From positions 16,352 to 80,351 of the forward strand of contig JBPCPV010000007.1 in the NCBI GenBank assembly GCA_050998805.1: DNA of 64,000 bases. Reading direction: 5' to 3'. The translations under genes were made by a program, and so were the position numbers. Of the stretch, positions 33,354 through 42,365 are shown piece after piece. Positions within the stretch are counted from its first letter, which is position 1; every line of letters starts with the position of its first letter. This DNA comes from JAICKM01 sp050998805. GTDB lineage: Bacteria; Chloroflexota; Chloroflexia; QHBQ01; JAICKM01. Under the pieces are notes generated by a model, which worked only from the letters and a program-made list of their open reading frames with translations, did no database searches and was not told the origin of the DNA.

Positions 33354-34004
33354 TCAGACGTCATAGGGCACCCGCACAAACTCGACTTGCAGTTCCCCGC
33401 CTACCGCATCCAGCACGACGTAACAGGCGCGGGGATCGCCATCTTTGGGCTTCCCGACACTGCCCGCGTTGACCACGTGGCGCCCGCTCGGCAGCACGCG
33501 GTGATATGGCATGTGGGTATGCCCACACACCAGCACCTCGGCCTCCGCCAGGTCGAGCAGCCGCTCCAGGCTGCTGTCCGGCCGGTCGGCGTACAGATAC
33601 TCGTTGACCCGCCGAGGGCTGCCATGCACCAGCCGCAGCCGCAGGTCCCCGATCGCCAGTGAGATCGCGGGGACGAGTGTCCGCAGATACGCTTTGCCCT
33701 CATCGGTCGTGTGCGTATTGCTCCAGGCAATGGAACGGTGGCCCAGAGCTTCGGCCGCCGGATCTTTATAGGCGCAGCCGCAATCGTCGCTAGTGGTGCC
33801 GACCCCCAGGTCATAGTTGCCCATGATCGTCGGCGTCCCAGGCTCGCGCACGGCCGCAATGACCTCGTTTGGCCAGACGCAGTAGCCCACCAGATCCCCC
33901 AGGCAGTACCGATCGTGGAGCCCGCGGGCGTCCATGTCCGCCAGCACAGCCTCCAGCGCCGGGAGGTTCGCGTGAATGTCACCAAAAATCGTCAGCGGGG
34001 CCAC
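33354..34004 (-). CDS. YfcE/MJ0936-like metallophosphoesterase
   Basis: 216 residues with all metal motifs: GDIHAN, GDLVGY, GNYD (for GNHD), VHGSP and GHTHMP. These bind two metals and hydrolyse phosphodiesters; small members like this act on cyclic nucleotides or model diesters. The DG-rich middle (TTSDDCGCAYKDP) is unusual for its acidic-cysteine content. It lies at the 3' end of the arsenic operon, 30 bp after the aquaporin, with a GAGGAGGAA site. Confidence 0.85.
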   Translation of the reverse strand: MAPLTIFGDIHANLPALEAVLADMDARGLHDRYCLGDLVGYCVWPNEVIAAVREPGTPTIMGNYDLGVGTTSDDCGCAYKDPAAEALGHRSIAWSNTHTTDEGKAYLRTLVPAISLAIGDLRLRLVHGSPRRVNEYLYADRPDSSLERLLDLAEAEVLVCGHTHMPYHRVLPSGRHVVNAGSVGKPKDGDPRACYVVLDAVGGELQVEFVRVPYDV

Positions 34005-34033
34005 GACGGGTTCCTCCTCTTCTTGTAGCTAGG

Positions 34034-34741
34034 CTACCGATCGGCCGGCGCCCGGTTGACCGGTTCGTCCGCGGCCGTGGACACTTCCAGGGGCGTCCGC
34101 AACAGCTGGTACAGCCCGCCGCCGAGACAGGCCCCCAGCAGCGGACCGACCCAGTAGACCCACTGATCCTGCCAGGCGCCTGCAATGAGCGCCGGGCCAA
34201 ACGAGCGCGCCGGGTTCATCGACGCGCCGCTAATCGGGCCGCCCCAGAGGGCGTCGACCGCGACCGTCGCCCCGATCGCCAGCGCGGCCAGCTGTCCGAC
34301 CGCCCGCGTATCTGTGGCCACGGCGACGATGACGAACATCAGCACGGCCGTCAGCAGCACCTCGATCCCGCAGGCCTGCCAGGCGCTGCCCGCGGGAACG
34401 GTCGCGCCCAGACTCGCCACGGGGCCGAAGAGGCCCTGCAAGGTCAGCGCGCCCGCGACTGCGCCGACGAGCTGCCCGCCGATGTAGACCGGGACATCCC
34501 GCCACGGGAAGTGGCGGGTCACCGCAAAGGCCACCGTCACCGCCGGATTGAAATGGGCGCCGGAGAGGTGCCCGGTCGCCGCGATCATCACCATAATGAT
34601 CAGCCCGAACGTGAAAGCGACGCCGACGTGCGTCAGCGCGTGGGTCGTCGCATCGACCATAATCGCGCCGCACCCCGCCGTCACCAGGGCATAGGTGCCG
34701 ACCAACTCCGCGCCGGCGCGCCGCCAGAGCGTGGGCGTCAT
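34034..34741 (-). CDS. aquaporin/aquaglyceroporin (MIP family)
   Basis: 235 residues, six helices and two half-helices with the paired motifs HFNPAVT and SMNPARS. MIP channels pass water, glycerol and uncharged arsenite. The gene overlaps the ArsR-ArsC fusion by ATGA, which points to an AqpS-type role: arsenite made by the reductase flows out down its gradient with no pump. That role is inferred from context; similar ars operons with aquaporins are known. Confidence 0.85.
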   Translation of the reverse strand: MTPTLWRRAGAELVGTYALVTAGCGAIMVDATTHALTHVGVAFTFGLIIMVMIAATGHLSGAHFNPAVTVAFAVTRHFPWRDVPVYIGGQLVGAVAGALTLQGLFGPVASLGATVPAGSAWQACGIEVLLTAVLMFVIVAVATDTRAVGQLAALAIGATVAVDALWGGPISGASMNPARSFGPALIAGAWQDQWVYWVGPLLGACLGGGLYQLLRTPLEVSTAADEPVNRAPADR

Positions 34742-35553
34742 GGGGCGCCCCGGGGGCGGGGCGCCGCGGCCGCGAATCGGCGGCCCGTGGCCGGGTGCGG
34801 CAGCAGCAGCAAATACCGGATGCGGGTCGTGAGATCTTGCTGCACCGCCGTGAACGCCGCCCATTGGGCCGCCGCGGTCGACTCGGCGACCGGATCGGGA
34901 ATACTCCAATGGATGTGCAGCGGGTCGTCCGGGAAGACGGGACATTGATCGCGGACCCGATCGCACACGGTGATGATGTAATCAAATGCTTGGTCCGCGA
35001 ACTCAGACATGGGCTTTGCCCGGTATTGCCCGGGGTCAAGACCCAACTCAGTCAGGAGCTGGAGGGCATAGGGGTGGACTATGGTGGGCCGGCTGCCGGC
35101 GCTCCAGACGGCGACCTGGTCGCCGCCCAGGTAGCGCAAGAGCCCTTCGGCCAGCTGGGAACGGGCACTATTATGCGTGCAGAGAATGAGGACCCGTAAC
35201 GGCCGTGCCTCCCAGCCCTTGCTCTCTCGCTGGTCAGGGTCGGCGCTCATGCCGGGGTAGAGCGTGTGGCCCGCCGCCTGATACAGCACCTGCAAGCGGG
35301 AGAGGTCGACCCGATAGTAGACATCACGGGCGTCCAGGCTGCTGCGGTGGTCCCGAACTAGCCCAAGCTGTCGCAGCAGACGCAGGTGATACGACACGGC
35401 ATTTTGCGGAATCCGAACGCGGTCGACGATCTCGCCCACCCGCAGATCTGTCAGGGCGAGTAACCGCACAATCGCGAGGCGGCTCTCATCGGCCAGCGCT
35501 TTGAAAAACAGCAGGATCTCGGCGGGCGGGGAAGCGGACCGGTCGGCGAGCAT
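34738..35553 (-). CDS. ArsR repressor fused to ArsC-type arsenate reductase
   Basis: 271 residues from the ATG after GAGGAGTGAGG. The N-terminal part (about 8-95) is an ArsR winged helix (LADESRLAIVRLLAL, NAVSYHLRLLRQ). The C-terminal part (about 118-255) is a low-molecular-weight phosphatase fold with the active loop CTHNSAR (Cys125, Arg131) and the acid loop PDP in WSIPDPVAE. This is the thioredoxin-linked arsenate reductase family. One protein can thus sense arsenic and reduce arsenate to arsenite. It is overlapped by the aquaporin gene. Confidence 0.88.
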   Translation of the reverse strand: MLADRSASPPAEILLFFKALADESRLAIVRLLALTDLRVGEIVDRVRIPQNAVSYHLRLLRQLGLVRDHRSSLDARDVYYRVDLSRLQVLYQAAGHTLYPGMSADPDQRESKGWEARPLRVLILCTHNSARSQLAEGLLRYLGGDQVAVWSAGSRPTIVHPYALQLLTELGLDPGQYRAKPMSEFADQAFDYIITVCDRVRDQCPVFPDDPLHIHWSIPDPVAESTAAAQWAAFTAVQQDLTTRIRYLLLLPHPATGRRFAAAAPRPRGAP

Positions 35554-35580
35554 AACCTCACTCCTCATGCGGCAAATTAC

Positions 35581-35616
35581 ATCAACCCAATTTGACGTGA
35601 ATTCCGTTGATAGAAT
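35581..35616. promoter_or_regulatory. intergenic control region of the divergent ars genes
   Basis: ATCAA (35581-35585) and TTGAT (35607-35611) form a wide dyad around TTTGACG and AATT. These are ArsR-type half sites near the start of the ArsR-ArsC gene. A TAGAAT (35611-35616) may be the -10 of the rightward ArsO-like gene. No good -35 is visible in either direction, as is usual for regulated promoters. Confidence 0.4.
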
Positions 35617-35746
35617 AGGGCATCGCGCCCACCCTGTCAAGGAGATTGGCGCGGGGTCGCCCCGGGTCTGAGGGCGCGTTTGGCCCGGCGATCCGCCATG
35701 CCGGTCAGGCGCTGCGGCGGCAGCGAATGTGGGAGAGGATCAGGGC

Positions 35747-36865
35747 ATGACGCCAGCGACGTATGACGAACCGCGACCCGGCAACTACGATGTCGTTGTC
35801 ATTGGTGGAGGGCAGGCGGGGCTCGCCCTGGGCTACTATTTGCGCCGCTCGGGGCTATCCTACGTCCTGCTCGACGCGGAGCCGGCACCCGGTGGGGCCT
35901 GGCAACACACCTGGGACTCCCTCACCCTCTTCTCCCCAGCCCAATGGAGCTCGCTCCCCGGTCCCTTCATGCCAGGCGGCAAGGTCCGCTATCCCGAGCG
36001 ATCCGACGTGCTGGCCTACCTGGCCGCGTACGAGGACCGCTACCAGTTGCCCATCCAGCGGCCGGTGCAGGTGGATGCCGTCACACGCGACGCGACGGAC
36101 GGCTTCCGCATCGCGAGCGACGCCGGCCAGTGGCGGGCGCGGGCGGTGATCAGCGCCACCGGTACCTGGCGCAAGCCGTATACCCCGTGCTACCCGGGGC
36201 AGGCCCAGTTCCAGGGCACCCAGCTCCATTCGGCGCACTACCGCAACCCGGCCGGGTTCGCGGGCCAGCACGTAGTCGTGGTGGGTGCGCGAAACTCGGG
36301 CGCCCAGATCCTGGCCGAGGTGTCCCGGGTCGCCCGCACCACCTGGGTTACGCGTGTCCCGCCCCGTTACCTGCCGGATGACGTGGATGGCCGGGCTTTA
36401 TTCGATCGGGCGACCGCCGAATACCAGGCGCAACAAGCCGGTGAGGCGGGCCCGGAACCGGCGGCCCCCACCGAGGGCGGCCTGGGCCAGATCGTCATGG
36501 TGCCGCCGGTGCGGGACGCCCGGGCCCGCGGGGTGCTGAACAGTGTGCGTCCTTTCCGGGAGTTCACCGCCCATGGGGTCCTCTGGCCGGATGGGCACGA
36601 GACAGAGGTCGACACCGTCATCTGGGCGACGGGGTTTGTCCCCGCCCTGGATCATCTGGCCCCCCTCGGGGTGCTTACGCCGGACGGTGAGGTAGCGACA
36701 ATGGAAACCCGGGCGGTGGCAGAGCCGGGGCTCTGGTTGGTGGGCTATGGCGACTGGACCGGGTTTGCCTCCGCGACCCTGGTCGGGGTAGGGCGGAGCG
36801 CCCGGCAAACGATAGCGGAAATCCGAGCGGCGCTGCAAACTCCGAACGCTGATAAGGAGTCCTAA
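35747..36865 (+). CDS. arsO: ArsO-like flavin-dependent monooxygenase
   Basis: 372 residues. Two dinucleotide-binding motifs: VVIGGGQAGLALGYYLRRSG for FAD at the N-terminus and VVVVGARNSGAQI for NADPH in the middle, plus TGTWRKPYTP and IWATGFVPALDHL of flavin monooxygenase-like enzymes. This type is found in ars operons as ArsO. It is divergent from the ArsR-ArsC gene. Its substrate is unproven. The start is the ATG after GAGAGGATCAGG. Confidence 0.75.
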   Translation: MTPATYDEPRPGNYDVVVIGGGQAGLALGYYLRRSGLSYVLLDAEPAPGGAWQHTWDSLTLFSPAQWSSLPGPFMPGGKVRYPERSDVLAYLAAYEDRYQLPIQRPVQVDAVTRDATDGFRIASDAGQWRARAVISATGTWRKPYTPCYPGQAQFQGTQLHSAHYRNPAGFAGQHVVVVGARNSGAQILAEVSRVARTTWVTRVPPRYLPDDVDGRALFDRATAEYQAQQAGEAGPEPAAPTEGGLGQIVMVPPVRDARARGVLNSVRPFREFTAHGVLWPDGHETEVDTVIWATGFVPALDHLAPLGVLTPDGEVATMETRAVAEPGLWLVGYGDWTGFASATLVGVGRSARQTIAEIRAALQTPNADKES

Positions 36866-36915
36866 GTTCGTCCTGCTCTGCGGCTCCGGCAGGCCGCGGC
36901 CGAACGTCGTCCAGC

Positions 36916-37224
36916 TTAGTCGCCCGTCTCACTTCGCACCGGTGCGCCGGCATGCCGGGGCGCGCCAGACCTGGACTGCGGGACCCACACCAACCCGAGC
37001 ACTCCCGCGCTCAGCAACACGGCCCCGCCCAGCACATAGACCAGCTGGACCCCGAATTGATCATTCAACCAGCCGGCGACTCCCAGCGAGGTGATCTCCA
37101 GCGCGCTCCAGGTCAGATCGAACAGGGTATAGACCCGCCCGCGCATGCGCTCCGGCACGCTCGCCTGCATGAACGCGTTATAGGTCCAAACCTCGCCGCC
37201 GCATATTGGCTCTTCGCCAATCTC
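36916..37224 (-). pseudogene. C-terminal fragment of an MFS transporter cut by an IS
   Basis: About 100 residues of the last helices: TYNAFMQASVPERMRGRVYT, then SLGVAGWLNDQFGVQLVYVLGG. The upstream two-thirds is missing because the frame runs into the inverted repeat of the IS1182-type element at 37225. The rest is not found on the far side of the element, so DNA was lost as well. Position suggests it once belonged to the ars region. Confidence 0.75.
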
Positions 37225-39039
37225 GATACCGGTGGCGAATGCTTGATTAAGAGCGAATCAAGTTGGAGCCAGTAATTTCACGAAGGCGGATTGCCGGGTT
37301 TGGACCGGCTCCTTGCCCTGCAGCCAATTGTCAAACCGCACCAGGTTAATTGCGATGGCGCTCATCACATGCCCCAGGTGCGTTTCGGCTTGCCCGATAT
37401 AACGCGTCCGGCGCAGCCCGAACCCCCGGACCCCTTGCGATAGCGTCCCTTCGATGCCCGCCCGATGTGCATACTCCTTCTTGTACTCCTCAGTGTGCTC
37501 CCGCAGCCGCCCCTCGCGTAGCGCCTCGTGTAGCCCGCGCGGCTTGAGCGTCAGCGTCCGCCTCACGGCTTTGTTGGAGTCCGTACAAAGCGCCCGGCAC
37601 GGACACTCTTTACAGTCTGCGGTCGCAAACTTCACCTTGATTAGCTCCTTGCCCCGCTCGACCACCGGCGTCCAACTGCTACTGAGCTTGCCTTGCGGGC
37701 ACTCTACCTGCCGGCCCTCCCAGTCGATCTCGAAATGCTCGACCGCAAAGCCCTGCCCCTCATGGGCTTGCCGCCGGTAGTCCCCGCGCATCGGCCCATA
37801 TAGCTCCACTCCATAATCCGCTTGGCTCTCCACCACGAGCTCAGTCTCGATGTAGCCCATATCGACCAAATGCCGCCGCGGTGATAAGCCCTTGTCTTTG
37901 AGTGTTTGATGCACCACGGGCGTCACCGCGGTATCCGGCTCCGGCGCCGGCCTGGTTTCCACATGTGTGATCAGACGGGGCGCGTCCTCATCGCACGTCT
38001 CGGTCAGATGAACCTTGTACCCCACCCAGGATGTAGTACGCTTCTTGGCGTAATGGGCCTCCGGATCATAGGGCGAACTGAGAAACAGCGTTGCAGGAGG
38101 GATGTTGTCCGGGTCTCGCCAGCCGACCTGGTCACCCGTGCGGGTATAATTCTGCCACCAAACGCGGCGCAGGAGCTGCAGGGCGCGGACTTGGCGCAGC
38201 CACGGCGGGGAGGTCGCATCATCCAGTGCGGCCAACAGCGCGAACCCATCTCTGCCCACGGTGAGCGCGTACGCCGTCCGCTCCGTCTCTTTCTTAGGCA
38301 AGCGGAAATCATCGGCACGCGCGCCGTAGCGGTCCAGCCAGTGGGGATCGGCATGGGGCAGCAACCACTCTGGGGCGACCACCGCCAAGCTGTTGAGGGC
38401 ATGGCGCAGCGTTTCGATCACTAACTCGAGGCGGTTGGTGGCGCGAATGGCGCCGAGGACATGAGTGGAGTCGGTGCGCACCCGCCCGCCTGTTTTGAGC
38501 AGACCGCGTTCGTGAAAGTGCGCCAGGAGGGCGTCGAGCAGGAGCTGCTCGACACTGCCGCTCAGCAAGCGGCTGCGAAACTCGCTGAGCACTGAGCGGT
38601 CAAAGCCGGGATCGGTTAGGTCCAGCCCGAGGAGGTATTTCCAGTCGATGCGCGTGCGGACGGCGTTGGCCGCCTGCTCATCGGTGAGCCCCTCGAGGAA
38701 TTGGAGAATAGATACCAGGGCCAGCCGGACGGGATCGATAGCGGGCCGCCCGAGGGCGGAAAACATGTCAGCAAAGTCGCGCTGCTGGTAGATAGAGCCG
38801 AGAGTATCGTAGAGACGCAGATAAAGGTGGCCCTGGGGAAAGATGGCGTGGGCCACCCGGGCCGTCTCGACCGGGACAGAATATCCGCCTGAGGATGCGA
38901 GCGACATGATACACCTCCAGATAGGGTAAGGATCGATCTATGTAGAAAACCGGGCAGCAACCGGCTTGTAGTAAGGTCCCTCCAGCATCAGGCGTGCCAA
39001 TCTTGAGTCGCTCTTAATCAAGCATTCGCCACCGGTATC
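37225..39039. mobile_element. IS1182-family insertion sequence
   Basis: Perfect 32-bp inverted repeats bound it (37225-37256 and 39008-39039, outer end GATACCGGTGGCGAATGC). Inside the perfect part the repeats go on with one mismatch for about six more bases. It carries one intact transposase gene. I see no convincing target duplication. It interrupts an MFS gene on the left. Confidence 0.8.
37258..38907 (-). CDS. IS1182-family transposase
   Basis: 549 residues. N-terminal IS1182/DUF772 region (LYLRLYDTLGSIYQQRDFADMF), DRSVLSEFRSRLL, and TDSTHVLGAIRATNRLELV containing the first catalytic Asp. Then a Cys-rich insert (CKECPCRALC) and the C-terminal RAGIEGTLSQGVRGFGLRR with the catalytic Glu follow. 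The gene is full length with an intact frame, so the element may still move. A GGAGGTG site precedes the ATG. Confidence 0.88.
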   Translation of the reverse strand: MSLASSGGYSVPVETARVAHAIFPQGHLYLRLYDTLGSIYQQRDFADMFSALGRPAIDPVRLALVSILQFLEGLTDEQAANAVRTRIDWKYLLGLDLTDPGFDRSVLSEFRSRLLSGSVEQLLLDALLAHFHERGLLKTGGRVRTDSTHVLGAIRATNRLELVIETLRHALNSLAVVAPEWLLPHADPHWLDRYGARADDFRLPKKETERTAYALTVGRDGFALLAALDDATSPPWLRQVRALQLLRRVWWQNYTRTGDQVGWRDPDNIPPATLFLSSPYDPEAHYAKKRTTSWVGYKVHLTETCDEDAPRLITHVETRPAPEPDTAVTPVVHQTLKDKGLSPRRHLVDMGYIETELVVESQADYGVELYGPMRGDYRRQAHEGQGFAVEHFEIDWEGRQVECPQGKLSSSWTPVVERGKELIKVKFATADCKECPCRALCTDSNKAVRRTLTLKPRGLHEALREGRLREHTEEYKKEYAHRAGIEGTLSQGVRGFGLRRTRYIGQAETHLGHVMSAIAINLVRFDNWLQGKEPVQTRQSAFVKLLAPT

Positions 39040-39080
39040 AAAAGTGGCGCAGAACCAAGATCCGGGGCGCACTTCACCTC

Positions 39081-39113
39081 TTGACACATCGGTCAAAATG
39101 TTATATCATATAA
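39081..39113 (+). promoter_or_regulatory. promoter and palindromic operator of padR
   Basis: TTGACA (39081-39086), 17 bp, TATCAT (39104-39109). The perfect palindrome TTATATCATATAA (39101-39113, central C) covers the -10, a common place for PadR autorepression. The AT-rich run continues to about 39135. Confidence 0.65.
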
Positions 39114-39148
39114 ATATGTCAATTCGATATATAGATGAGGGGGCGCCT

Positions 39149-39805
39149 ATGGCCACCGATAGCTCGAAGCCCGATCGCACCGGACACGGATCCGTCTGGC
39201 TACTGCCTGCGACCGGCCCACAGGCCGGGCTGCGGCGCGGCGTGATCTATGAGTTGTTCCTGCTTGGCGAATTGATGAGTGGCCCACTCCACGGCTATCT
39301 GCTGCGCGAGATCCTCAACCGGATCCTGGGCCCGTTTCGCCAGATGAGTTGGGGCGCGCTATATCCGCTCATCCACCGGCTGGAGCAGGCTGGCATGATT
39401 GTGCCCGACCCACCGCCCCCGGAAACCGCGGCTGCCGAGCGGCGGGACGGCCGGCCGCGGCACAGCTTTCGGATTACGGATCTCGGGAAGCAGCGCTTTA
39501 CGGCGTTAATGGACGGATCCGGCACCAGCCCCGCTGACGAGCCCGAGCTGTTCGTCCTCAAGCTCAACTATTTCGGACACATTTCCCGCGTGCAGCAGGC
39601 CAGCATCCTGCACCGTTACTACGACCATCTGCAGATCGAAGCGGACTATTTGCAGACCGCGCAGCAGGGCGTCACCGTGCGGGCGGGGATCCCCGACGGG
39701 GAGCGCCGGTATATCCTGCGGATGCTGAATTACCGTTTGCATGGCCTGCGGGCCCAACAAGTCTGGATTGCCGAAGAAATCGGGGCCGTCGCCGGGCCGG
39801 GTTAG
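39149..39805 (+). CDS. PadR-family transcriptional regulator
   Basis: 218 residues. The ATG at 39149 has GAGGGGG upstream; earlier in-frame ATGs lie in the promoter. PadR winged helix (about 28-115): IYELFLLGELMSGPLHGYLL, GALYPLIHRLEQAGMI, FRITDLGKQRF. A C-terminal helical domain (about 125-210) follows, as in PadR-s1/Vir proteins. The ligand may be an aromatic or xenobiotic compound, given the SDR and dehalogenase genes downstream. Confidence 0.85.
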   Translation: MATDSSKPDRTGHGSVWLLPATGPQAGLRRGVIYELFLLGELMSGPLHGYLLREILNRILGPFRQMSWGALYPLIHRLEQAGMIVPDPPPPETAAAERRDGRPRHSFRITDLGKQRFTALMDGSGTSPADEPELFVLKLNYFGHISRVQQASILHRYYDHLQIEADYLQTAQQGVTVRAGIPDGERRYILRMLNYRLHGLRAQQVWIAEEIGAVAGPG

Positions 39806-39892
39806 GCTGCAACGGCTTGAGCACGCTACCCGATGGGGCGCGGGAGCTCCATGCAGGTTGCCTCGGCGATTCGTCGAACGAAGGGAGGGGAT

Positions 39893-40639
39893 ATGGAAGT
39901 ACAAGGGAAAGTCGCGATCGTCACCGGGGCCTCGGCGGGCATCGGGTTGGCCACGGCCCGGTTGCTGGCCCAACAGGGGGCGCAGGTCGCGCTCGTGGCG
40001 AGGTCGCGAGATAAGCTCCAGGCGCTCGCGGCGGCCCTACCGGGGGCGCTGGCGGTGCCGGCCGACCTGTCGCGGGAGGATGAGATACCCGCGCTGGTCG
40101 CGCGGGTTATGGCCCGCTATGGGCGCGTGGATATCCTGATTAACAACGCCGGGCAGGGCTACGAGGCTGAGGTCGCTGTGATCGACACCGCACAATTTCG
40201 GGAGCTCTTCGCGCTGAACGTCATCGGCCCCCTCGCGGCGATGCAGGCGGTCATCCCGCTCATGCGCCGGCAGGGCCAGGGCGCGATCGTCAACATCAGC
40301 TCGGGGACGTCACTCCTGGCCATCCCGAATCTGGGCGCCTATTCCTCGCTGAAGCGCGCCCTCAACGCGCTGTCGCTCACCGCGCGGGCGGAACTGGCGG
40401 CGGACGGGATCATCGTCAGCGTGGTGTATCCCTTTGTGACTGCCACCGATTTCGCGCAGAACGTGCGGACGTCGGGGGAACCGGTGCGCAGCGAGCGCGG
40501 GCCGGGGCCGCCGGCCGACACTGCGGAGCATGTCGCCGCGAAGATCCTGGAGGTGCTGCGCAGCGGGGCCGCGCAGCATTATGCCCACGAGTGGATGCAA
40601 GCCCAGTCTCCCACGCAGCAAGGTGGTACTCAGTCATGA
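39893..40639 (+). CDS. short-chain dehydrogenase/reductase
   Basis: 248 residues, classical SDR: TGASAGIG cofactor motif, NNAG, catalytic Ser in NISSGTS and the Tyr-x3-Lys in GAYSSLKRAL, and a V-x-P-F-V loop. The ATG follows AGGGAGGGG. It overlaps the haloalkane dehalogenase by ATGA. An alcohol released by dehalogenation could be its substrate, which is inference. Confidence 0.88.
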   Translation: MEVQGKVAIVTGASAGIGLATARLLAQQGAQVALVARSRDKLQALAAALPGALAVPADLSREDEIPALVARVMARYGRVDILINNAGQGYEAEVAVIDTAQFRELFALNVIGPLAAMQAVIPLMRRQGQGAIVNISSGTSLLAIPNLGAYSSLKRALNALSLTARAELAADGIIVSVVYPFVTATDFAQNVRTSGEPVRSERGPGPPADTAEHVAAKILEVLRSGAAQHYAHEWMQAQSPTQQGGTQS

Positions 40640-41547
40640 TAAGTGCGGCGTCTCCCTATGCCAAGCGGTACCTCTCGATCCTGGGCCAGACGATGGCCTA
40701 CGTCGACGAGGGCAGCGGCGATCCCCTCGTCTTCCTGCACGGCAACCCCACCTCCTCCTACCTCTGGCGGAATGTGCTGCCGCATCTCACCAGTCTGGGG
40801 CGTTGTGTCGCGCCCGATCTGATCGGCATGGGCGACTCGGCGAAGCTGCCCCACAGCGGCCCCGCGGCCTACACCTTTGTCGAGCATCGCCGCTACCTGG
40901 ATGCATTGCTGGAGGCGCTCGGCATCCAGGAGCGCGTCACGTTGATCCTCCACGATTGGGGCTCCGCCCTGGGCTTCGATTGGGCCAATCGCCACCGGGA
41001 TGCCGTGCGCGGGATCGTCTACCTGGAGGCCATCGTGCAGCCGCGCACGTGGAGCGATTGGCGCCCGCCGGCCGACCAGCTTTTCCGCGCCCTGCGCTCG
41101 CCGGCCGGGGAAGCGCTGATCCTGGAGCAAAACGTCTTCGTCGAAGAGGCGTTGCCGCGCGGCATCCAGCGCCCGCTGACGGCGGCCGAGATGGCCGAGT
41201 ATCGGCGGCCCTTTGCCACGCCGGGCGAGGGCCGCCGGCCCACGCTCACGTGGCCGCGCCAGATCCCCATCGATGGCGAGCCGGCCGAGGTGGCCGCGAT
41301 CGTCGAGGCGTATGCCGGCTGGCTGGTGCAGAGCCCGGTGCCCAAACTGTTCGTGAATGGGGAGCCGGGGCTCTCCCTGACCGGGGCGCGGCGGGAGTTC
41401 TGCCGGACCTGGCCGGCGCAAACCGAGGTAACGGTGCCCGGGCTGCACTTCCTGCCCGAAGATGCCCCCGACGAGATCGGGCAGGCTATCGCCGTCTGGC
41501 TGGCCCCGCCCGCAGGCGGGGCGGTGCGCCCACGACCGCCCGAGTAA
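40636..41547 (+). CDS. haloalkane dehalogenase (DhaA/LinB-like)
   Basis: 303 residues, alpha/beta hydrolase. The nucleophile is Asp in LILHDWGSALGFDWA, the halide-stabilising pair is Asn in HGNPTSSYLWRN and Trp next to the nucleophile, and the catalytic His is in GLHFLPEDAP. The cap domain (about 140-215; EEALPRGIQRPLTAAEMAEY) matches the DhaA/LinB class. These hydrolyse haloalkanes to alcohols. It forms an operon with the SDR and PadR genes. The start is set by ATGA overlap. Confidence 0.88.
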   Translation: MISAASPYAKRYLSILGQTMAYVDEGSGDPLVFLHGNPTSSYLWRNVLPHLTSLGRCVAPDLIGMGDSAKLPHSGPAAYTFVEHRRYLDALLEALGIQERVTLILHDWGSALGFDWANRHRDAVRGIVYLEAIVQPRTWSDWRPPADQLFRALRSPAGEALILEQNVFVEEALPRGIQRPLTAAEMAEYRRPFATPGEGRRPTLTWPRQIPIDGEPAEVAAIVEAYAGWLVQSPVPKLFVNGEPGLSLTGARREFCRTWPAQTEVTVPGLHFLPEDAPDEIGQAIAVWLAPPAGGAVRPRPPE

Positions 41548-41754
41548 AATCAGCGGCCGGTGGCCGGCGGTGCGGGGCGGGGCGCAGCCGTCGGCGGAGC
41601 CCATTCGTTTCCGGGGGCAGGAAGTGCGGCCCGGGCGCCGCCGGGAGTGCGCGACACGGCCGCGCATGGCGTGGCGCTGCGGGCGATCTAGACCGGTATC
41701 ATGGCCGCTCCGTGAGATTCTTGAGGGCCGCTCTTGACCCCAGCGGACCAGCGA
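41548..41754. other. gene-poor spacer
   Basis: GC-rich spacer after the dehalogenase with no ribosome site or recognisable protein. It leads into the RHS fragment. Confidence 0.4.
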
Positions 41755-41922
41755 TGGCTTGAACTCCTGCTGGCTTGCCAACGTGCCGGTTAGCGCGCCT
41801 GTCGAACTCAGCGACACGCTGCGGAGGTGGTCTCCGTGCAGGTAGTATAGCCCCGCCGGGGTGCGCGTGGCAACCATCTGCCCGTCGAACTGATAGAGCG
41901 TGCGTGTAGCAACTGTACCCAT
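41755..41922 (-). pseudogene. RHS/YD-repeat fragment
   Basis: About 56 residues: LYQFDGQMVATRTPAGL, YYLHGDHLRSVSLSSTGALT, the end of an RHS repeat core. Real RHS proteins are far longer, with an encapsulating shell and a variable toxin tail. The frame continues only as an antisense shadow of the dehalogenase, so this is a remnant. Confidence 0.65.
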
Positions 41923-42048
41923 GTGATCCCCGTACTAATCCGCAGTCATGCCGAGCAACCGTGCTCGTACATTACCGGTTCGATTGCCGACGTTCGGGCT
42001 GGGGACGGTGTTCATCAGCGTGCAGACCGTGGGCGTCGCCGTGGCGGT

Positions 42049-42357
42049 CTACGTGGCTGTGCCGGCCGGTGGAGAGGTCGTAGTGGCGGTGTTCGCAGGC
42101 GGGGTCGGCGTGGGTGTGCTGGCCGGGGTCGGGGTCCGCGTGGGCGTATTCGCCGGGGGAGGGGTCGGCGTCGGTGTCGGCGTGCCACACGACCCACCGT
42201 ACTTCTCCACCAGCGACCGAATCTGACTACTTTCGTATTCTCCGGTAGCCCAGACATCGCCGCCTGGCAAGGCCGATACTCCATACAGCGAGTTTGCGAG
42301 GCTGCCGGGGTTCGCGCTGGGCACGACAGACCAGGTCGTGCCGTCCCAGTGTTCCAC
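42049..42357 (-). pseudogene. fragment of a secreted repeat protein with Thr/Pro stalk
   Basis: The frame begins with MEHWDGTTWSVVPSANPGS and LYGVSALPGGDVWATGEY, a repeat seen in Chloroflexota surface proteins, then a Thr/Pro stalk (TPTPTPTPPPANTPTRTP) and a stop. No signal peptide; the upstream end meets unrelated DNA near 42360. Confidence 0.55.
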
Positions 42358-42365
42358 CAGTGTCA

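Noticed and set aside
32520..33662. 380-codon + strand open frame over the degraded zone and the phosphoesterase gene
   Set aside because: No domain, no start site, and the second half is antisense to a clear metallophosphoesterase.
39044..39148. Earlier start of the PadR protein
   Set aside because: These codons contain the promoter and operator; the ATG at 39149 has the ribosome site.
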